A DNA stretch of 18,039 nucleotides. Source: JAIXUI01 sp943373175 (GTDB lineage Bacteria > Bacteroidota > Bacteroidia > UBA7662 > JAIXUI01). Positions within the stretch are counted from its first letter, which is position 1. Each line of letters opens with the position of its first letter. The notes beneath the pieces are model-generated. The model did no database searches, was not told the origin of the DNA, and was given only the letters and a program-made list of their open reading frames with translations. The translations under genes were made by a program, and so were the position numbers. Shown in pieces: positions 14,347 to 18,039 of the stretch. Where the stretch lies: assembly GCA_943373175.1 (NCBI GenBank), contig CALSBM010000068.1:1-18039 (forward strand), given 5' to 3'.

Positions 14347-15570
14347 ATGTTGATAGAAGTTAAAATCCCTGCCTTAGGGGAATCCATTTCAGAAGTCACC
14401 ATTTCGCGCTGGATGAAAAAATCCGGTGAACGTGTAGAAATGGACGAAGTACTCTGTGAAGTTGAAACAGATAAAGCCACCATGGAACTCAATGCAGAAG
14501 CTGCCGGTGTGCTCAATATCCTAACAGAGGAAGGCAAAACTTTGGTAATCGGAGATCTTATCTGCACCCTCGACACTGAAGGAGCCAGTGTTGCAGCTCC
14601 CACAACGGCAACACCACCAACCGAGCAAAATTTAGCTCTTGCAAGTGCCCCTGCAAGCCAGGCAACGTATGCAGCCGGGCATCCATCGCCTGCCGCCGGA
14701 AAAATTCTGGCCGAAAAAGGCATCGACCCTGCCATTGTAAACGGCAGTGGCCGCGACGGTCGCATTACCAAATCCGATGCAGAAAACGCTAAAGCTCCGG
14801 CTCCAGAAGCTTCTGCACCGGTTACCTCAAGTGCCTCTGCTCCTACTTCAGGTGCTACCCCTTCAGGGAGCCGAGGTAGTCGTCGGGAGAAGATGACCAC
14901 TCTTAGGAAAACTATTTCCCGAAGATTAGTCGCTGTGAAAAACGAAACGGCCATGCTTACCACTTTCAACGAGGTAAACATGGGGCCGGTAATGGAGTTG
15001 AGAAGCAAATACAAGGATAAGTTTAAGGAGAAGCACAGCATCGGATTGGGCTTTATGTCGTTCTTTACCAAAGCTGTTTCTATTGCTCTGAAAGAATGGC
15101 CTTCAGTTAATGCCATGATTAATGGGGATGAAATCGTTTACAACGATTTCTGCGACATTAGTATCGCGGTTTCTGCACCTAAAGGATTGGTAGTGCCGGT
15201 AATCCGTAATGCTGAGCGCATGAGTTTAGCAGATATTGAAAGAGAAGTTTCTGCACTCGCCAAAAAAGCGAGAGAAAATAAACTCACACTTGACGAAATG
15301 ACAGGCGGCACCTTCACCATAACCAATGGCGGTGTCTTTGGCTCCATGCTTTCAACCCCGATTATCAATGCGCCTCAGTCCGCTATTCTCGGCATGCATA
15401 ACATTGTAGAACGCCCAATTGCCTTAAACGGTGAGGTCGTAATTCGTCCTGTGATGTATGTCGCACTTTCTTATGACCATCGCATCATTGATGGAAAAGA
15501 ATCAGTATCTTTCCTTTACCGTATTAAAGAACTTTTGGAAGATCCAGCCAGAATGTTGCTCGATGTTTAA
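14347..15570 (+). CDS. sucB: Dihydrolipoyllysine-residue succinyltransferase (E2 of 2-oxoglutarate dehydrogenase)
   Basis: The core subunit of the complex: it accepts the succinyl group from SucA and passes it to CoA. Domain order in the 407 residues: lipoyl domain (about 1-80) with the lipoylated Lys43 in VETDKATME; an Ala/Pro/Thr-rich flexible linker; the peripheral subunit-binding domain (about 116-152, SPAAGKILAEKGIDPAIVNG and GRDGRITKSDAENA); a second Ala/Pro/Ser-rich linker; and the catalytic domain from RREKMTTLRKTISRRLV, ending with SYDHRIIDGKESVSFL, where His378 and Asp382 are the catalytic pair. Its position right after sucA and its single lipoyl domain identify it as SucB and not a pyruvate or branched-chain E2. 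E3 (lpd) is not in the window. No clear terminator follows. Confidence 0.96.
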   Translation: MLIEVKIPALGESISEVTISRWMKKSGERVEMDEVLCEVETDKATMELNAEAAGVLNILTEEGKTLVIGDLICTLDTEGASVAAPTTATPPTEQNLALASAPASQATYAAGHPSPAAGKILAEKGIDPAIVNGSGRDGRITKSDAENAKAPAPEASAPVTSSASAPTSGATPSGSRGSRREKMTTLRKTISRRLVAVKNETAMLTTFNEVNMGPVMELRSKYKDKFKEKHSIGLGFMSFFTKAVSIALKEWPSVNAMINGDEIVYNDFCDISIAVSAPKGLVVPVIRNAERMSLADIEREVSALAKKARENKLTLDEMTGGTFTITNGGVFGSMLSTPIINAPQSAILGMHNIVERPIALNGEVVIRPVMYVALSYDHRIIDGKESVSFLYRIKELLEDPARMLLDV

Positions 15571-15608
15571 CTTACCTTCTGTTGGAAGTACGTTAAAAAA
15601 AAATGGAA

Positions 15609-15624
15609 CGGTTTTTGGAAACCG
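15609..15624. repeat. Inverted repeat overlapping the DUF1573 gene promoter
   Basis: CGGTTT (15609-15614) and AAACCG (15619-15624) pair around TTGG. On the plus strand there is no T run after it. On the minus strand it is followed by TTCCATTTTTTTTT, so it could end minus-strand RNA, but no minus-strand gene precedes it. The -33 TTTG of the next promoter lies across the loop. Confidence 0.4.
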
Positions 15625-15642
15625 CCAACCGAACTAAATTTG
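15614..15642 (+). promoter_or_regulatory. Promoter of the DUF1573 gene (-33 TTTG, -7 TAAATTTG)
   Basis: TTTG at 15614-15617 (end of a TTTTTG run) is followed after 17 bases by TAAATTTG at 15635-15642, an exact TAnnTTTG match. This gives a leader of about 15 bases before the ATG at 15664. It has the same architecture as the proS promoter and is the best promoter call in the window. Confidence 0.65.
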
Positions 15643-15663
15643 GAACAATAAACCACGTAAAAA

Positions 15664-16119
15664 ATGAAAAAACTACTTTTCGCTCTTTTCCTCGCAGTTG
15701 GTGCTACTGCTACTGTTTCAGCTCAAAACAAACCTGCTGAAGACAAAGACGCACCAGACATTAAATTCGAGAAGGAAGTCCATGACTTTGGAACAATTAC
15801 CGAAGGAACTCAGGCTACTTACGAATTTGCTTTCAAAAACAGCGGTGGAAAGCAGCCTCTGATTCTAACAAATGTTCAGGCATCTTGTGGCTGTACTACT
15901 CCATCTTACACAAAAGATCCAATTGGTAAGGGCAAAAACGGAACTGTTAAAGCTGTTTACAACTCCAGCGGACGCCCAGGGCCTTTTACCAAAACCATAA
16001 CGGTTTCTTCAAACGCTAAAGGTGGTAACAATGTTAAATTACTCACCATCAAAGGTGTTGTAGAAAAAGTTCCAACTACTCCTGTTCAGCCTGACAATAG
16101 CCCTGTTAAGGCTAACTAA
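15664..16119 (+). CDS. Secreted DUF1573 protein
   Basis: A 151-aa exported protein with a clear Sec signal peptide (MKKLLFALFLAVGATATVSA, likely cut after Ala20, before QNKP). The rest is one DUF1573 domain, an immunoglobulin-like beta-sandwich module very common in Bacteroidota. Visible pattern: IKFEKEVHDFGTITEG, then YEFAFKNSGGKQPLIL, the conserved VQASCGCTTPSYTKDPI with Cys75 and Cys77, then VKAVYNSSGRPGPFTKTITVSSN, and a Pro/Val/Lys-rich tail. No lipobox is present, so it is probably periplasmic or further exported. It has its own promoter after sucB and is closed by a strong terminator, so it is most likely a single-gene unit. Precise function is not known for the family. Confidence 0.92.
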   Translation: MKKLLFALFLAVGATATVSAQNKPAEDKDAPDIKFEKEVHDFGTITEGTQATYEFAFKNSGGKQPLILTNVQASCGCTTPSYTKDPIGKGKNGTVKAVYNSSGRPGPFTKTITVSSNAKGGNNVKLLTIKGVVEKVPTTPVQPDNSPVKAN

Positions 16120-16141
16120 GTAAGGGATAAAAACCCTACAC

Positions 16142-16180
16142 AAAAACGGCTGTCGCGTATATTTGCGGCAGCCGTTTTTT
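16142..16180 (+). terminator. Intrinsic terminator after the DUF1573 gene, abutting the next start codon
   Basis: AAAAACGGCTG (16142-16152) pairs with CAGCCGTTTTT (16169-16179), and an inner CGC/GCG (16154-16156 and 16165-16167) extends the stem around the loop GTATATTT, with one T-G mismatch or wobble position. The T run ends at 16180 and the aminotransferase ATG starts at 16181. The GC-rich stem plus T6 makes this a convincing terminator 22 bases after the DUF1573 stop. Confidence 0.9.
16158..16165 (+). promoter_or_regulatory. Candidate -7 element for the aminotransferase, inside the terminator loop
   Basis: TATATTTG matches TAnnTTTG exactly and lies mainly in the loop of the terminator at 16142-16180. 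Transcription from it would start near 16171, leaving about 10 bases before the ATG at 16181 and destroying the hairpin in the new RNA. No -33 TTTG is present 17 bases upstream (TACA there). Confidence 0.38.
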
Positions 16181-17380
16181 ATGCCTAAAATTTCCATACG
16201 TGGCGCTGAAATGCCAGCCTCCCCAATTCGTCGTCTTATTCCGTTTGCCGAAGCCGCCAAGAAACGTGGTACTCATGTTTTCCATTTGAATATCGGTCAG
16301 CCTGATATAGAAACACCGAGTTCTTTTCTGGATGCCATTCGGAATGCTGACCTCAAAGTGGTGGAATACTCCCATTCTGCTGGAAACGAAAGCTATCGCC
16401 GGAAAGTAGCGGCTTATTACCAAGAACGAGGATTATCGGTAGAAACTGCCGATGTTATGATTACCACCGGTGGGTCAGAGGCTATCCTCTTTGCCATGAT
16501 GTGTTGCCTTGATCCTGGTGACGAAGTGATTATCCCTGAGCCGTTTTATGCTAATTATAATGGATTTGCAAGGGCAGCAGGAGTAACCGTTATTCCAGTC
16601 ACTGCTCATGTTGAAAACGGCTTTGCCTTACCAGAAATAGCTGAGTTCGAAAAGAAAATAACATCTCGAACTAAAGCAATAATTATTTGCAACCCCAACA
16701 ACCCAACTGGATATCTCTATAGTAAGGAGGAACTTGAAAGATTAAGGGATTTAGTTACACGCCACGACTTGTTTCTCTTTGCCGATGAGGTTTACCGAGA
16801 GTTTTGTTATGACCAACAAACACACACTTCTGTTCTATCCATTGATGGCCTGGAAGCTCATGCTATTGTGGTTGATTCCATTTCTAAGCGCTACAGTGCT
16901 TGTGGTGCACGAATCGGGTGGATTGTGAGTAAAAATGCTGCGGTTATGGCTTCAGCCCTCAAGTTTGGGCAGGCAAGACTTTCACCTCCAACTTTTGAGC
17001 AAATCGGAGGTGAAGCTGCATTAGATACGCCACAAAGCTACTTCGACCATGTTTTAGAAGAATATGTGAAACGCCGTGATTTAGTAGTAAAAGCCCTTAG
17101 GAGTATGCCTGGAGTGGTTTGTCCTAATCCGGGAGGTGCTTTTTATGCGACTGTTCGTTTGCCTATAGACGATAGTGATAAATTCTGCCGATGGATGTTG
17201 GAGCAGTTTTCACATAAAGGAAAAACGGTTATGATGGCACCTGCTACAGGCTTTTATGCAACACCTGGCTTAGGGAAAAATGAAGTACGAATCGCTTATG
17301 TACTCAATTTACAGGATTTGCAAGAAGCCATGGAGGCACTTTCGGAAGCACTTTCGGTATATCCTGGAAGAACCATTTAG
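16181..17380 (+). CDS. Pyridoxal-phosphate-dependent aminotransferase, class I/II (aspartate-aminotransferase-like)
   Basis: A cytosolic fold-type I aminotransferase of 399 residues, transferring amino groups between amino and keto acids; the substrate cannot be set from sequence. Landmarks: MPASPIRRLIPFAEAAKKRG, LNIGQPDIETP, TTGGSEAILFAMMCCLDPGDE (phosphate-binding region), EPFYANYNGF, the family motif CNPNNPTGYLYS, ADEVYREF with the PLP-contacting Asp, DSISKRYSACGARIGW with the Schiff-base Lys236, and PGGAFYATVRLP. The ATG at 16181 gives the N-terminus MPKISIRGAEMPASP, typical of close relatives as I remember them. An upstream in-frame TTG at 16163 lies inside the terminator stem-loop and is rejected. 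There is no space for a normal leader: the start codon directly follows the terminator T run. The stop overlaps that of the convergent GNAT gene by 2 bases. Confidence 0.94.
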   Translation: MPKISIRGAEMPASPIRRLIPFAEAAKKRGTHVFHLNIGQPDIETPSSFLDAIRNADLKVVEYSHSAGNESYRRKVAAYYQERGLSVETADVMITTGGSEAILFAMMCCLDPGDEVIIPEPFYANYNGFARAAGVTVIPVTAHVENGFALPEIAEFEKKITSRTKAIIICNPNNPTGYLYSKEELERLRDLVTRHDLFLFADEVYREFCYDQQTHTSVLSIDGLEAHAIVVDSISKRYSACGARIGWIVSKNAAVMASALKFGQARLSPPTFEQIGGEAALDTPQSYFDHVLEEYVKRRDLVVKALRSMPGVVCPNPGGAFYATVRLPIDDSDKFCRWMLEQFSHKGKTVMMAPATGFYATPGLGKNEVRIAYVLNLQDLQEAMEALSEALSVYPGRTI

Positions 17381-17844
17381 TCCGGCTTCCAGATTAATTC
17401 CACACGATCTAATCCGGGACCATAACCATCTTTCTTCCATTCTATCACTTTAAATCCTAAATGCTGGTAAAATCCTGTAGTGTGTTGGCTCGTATCGATT
17501 GAAACAGCCTGTTCAGGCCATTGCTTCCTTGCATACTCCAACCGGTGCATGGTAAGCAGCTTGCCAACCCCTTTGTGGTGAAATCTTCTATCAACCATAC
17601 CCCAAATCAACACGATTCGGTTTGAGTCGAGAAGTGATGGTCCAACGCCCCCACAACCAATAACCTCGTCAGCATTTTTTACCACCCAATAGGGGCAATC
17701 CAAATTAAACTTGACCATACGAGTAAGGTACTGTTCGAAATCCTTCAGCTCCTCTTGTAGGAAGAATTTAGGGATATTGGATTTCATGATTATCATACAT
17801 GCTATGAAATCAGCAGGTTGATACGGGTGAAGAGATAGATTCAT
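17377..17844 (-). CDS. GNAT-family N-acetyltransferase
   Basis: A 155-aa protein of the GNAT fold, which moves an acetyl group from acetyl-CoA to an amine; the acceptor is unknown. The core is recognisable: an N-terminal strand (LSLHPYQPADF), the central strand pair WVVKNADEVIGCGGVGP and VLIWGMVDRRFH, the acetyl-CoA-binding loop and helix HHKGVGKLLTMHRLEYAR (motif A, R-x-x-x-K-G-V-G pattern), and SIDTSQHTTGFYQHLGFKVI (motif B, with the usual FYxxLGF). I start at the ATG at 17844; an in-frame TTG at 17859 would add five residues (MPIRV) and has no support. The gene is convergent with the aminotransferase, with stop codons overlapping. No clear promoter was found upstream in 17845-18039. Confidence 0.88.
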   Translation of the reverse strand: MNLSLHPYQPADFIACMIIMKSNIPKFFLQEELKDFEQYLTRMVKFNLDCPYWVVKNADEVIGCGGVGPSLLDSNRIVLIWGMVDRRFHHKGVGKLLTMHRLEYARKQWPEQAVSIDTSQHTTGFYQHLGFKVIEWKKDGYGPGLDRVELIWKPD

Positions 17845-18039
17845 GACTCTGATTGGCAATGACTTAAAATTGAAGTAGTGCCCAGATTTTCTGCGCTATC
17901 CATTAAAAATTTATGAAAGAGAAAATATAGAAATTTATAATGATGAGTTCTTTAATAAACAAATAAGACTCAGACCCATAGAAAGTCAGTTGAATCACTT
18001 AATAGGATAAATCTCAAATAAAAAAGGCTCATGCTGTGT

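Noticed and set aside
14331..15116. 261-codon open frame on the minus strand
   Set aside because: It lies wholly opposite sucB, whose lipoyl, binding and catalytic domains are unmistakable. The antisense translation is Ser/Ala/Val-rich low-complexity reflecting the sucB linkers and codon bias.
15591..15624. Possible minus-strand terminator (hairpin followed by a long T run on the minus strand)
   Set aside because: There is no minus-strand gene to terminate here, and on the plus strand no T run follows the stem. Kept only as an inverted repeat.
16163..16180. TTG start for the aminotransferase
   Set aside because: The added residues MRQPFF are encoded by the terminator stem and T run; the ATG at 16181 gives the usual N-terminus.
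17845..18039. Possible gene or terminator at the right edge
   Set aside because: No frame of useful length was found in either strand. The AAAAAAGGCTC near 18020 could be the first arm of a terminator, but its partner would lie outside the window.

Overview
The window looks like ordinary core chromosome of a member of the phylum Bacteroidota. Three things support this: a complete GldA-GldF-GldG type ABC transporter set, the near absence of Shine-Dalgarno sites, and repeated promoter elements of the Bacteroidota form TAnnTTTG (twice with an upstream TTTTTG 17 bases away). No rRNA, tRNA, CRISPR array, insertion sequence or phage gene was seen. Coding DNA in two lines counted by hand is about half G+C. 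The one large gap (5109-5957) is far more AT-rich, about 26% G+C over 5161-5880 by hand count.

Layout. At the left edge is the start of a lipoprotein gene on the minus strand (1-91), cut by the window end. It is divergent from proS (prolyl-tRNA synthetase, archaeal/eukaryote-like form), which is followed 9 bases later by an unrecognised conserved-looking gene. Convergent to these, on the minus strand, lie a PAS-domain protein that ends after a HisKA-like helix region with no ATPase domain, then thyA and folA, which overlap by 4 bases and together make dTMP and recycle the dihydrofolate. An 849-base AT-rich gap follows, holding inverted repeats, a strong symmetrical terminator and an 81-codon open frame with no clear start.

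The central minus-strand block runs gldA-gldF-gldG-DUF4340 gene-dnaN (reading right to left). It pairs a GldAFG ABC transporter and an associated membrane-anchored DUF4340 protein with the DNA polymerase III sliding clamp. Junctions from gldA to the DUF4340 gene are overlapping or 2 bases apart; dnaN may have its own promoter. Divergent from gldA are sucA and sucB, the E1 and E2 components of the 2-oxoglutarate dehydrogenase complex of the TCA cycle (E3 is not in the window). After sucB come a secreted DUF1573 protein with its own good promoter, a strong terminator, a class I/II aminotransferase whose ATG directly abuts that terminator, and a convergent GNAT acetyltransferase. The last 195 bases hold no gene I can support.

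Most of this is housekeeping content. I found no convincing new multi-gene system. The items most worth a second look are the terminator/promoter/start-codon overlap at 16142-16183, the structured AT-rich gap upstream of the PAS gene, the HisKA protein without a catalytic domain, and the transporter-to-sliding-clamp gene cluster.
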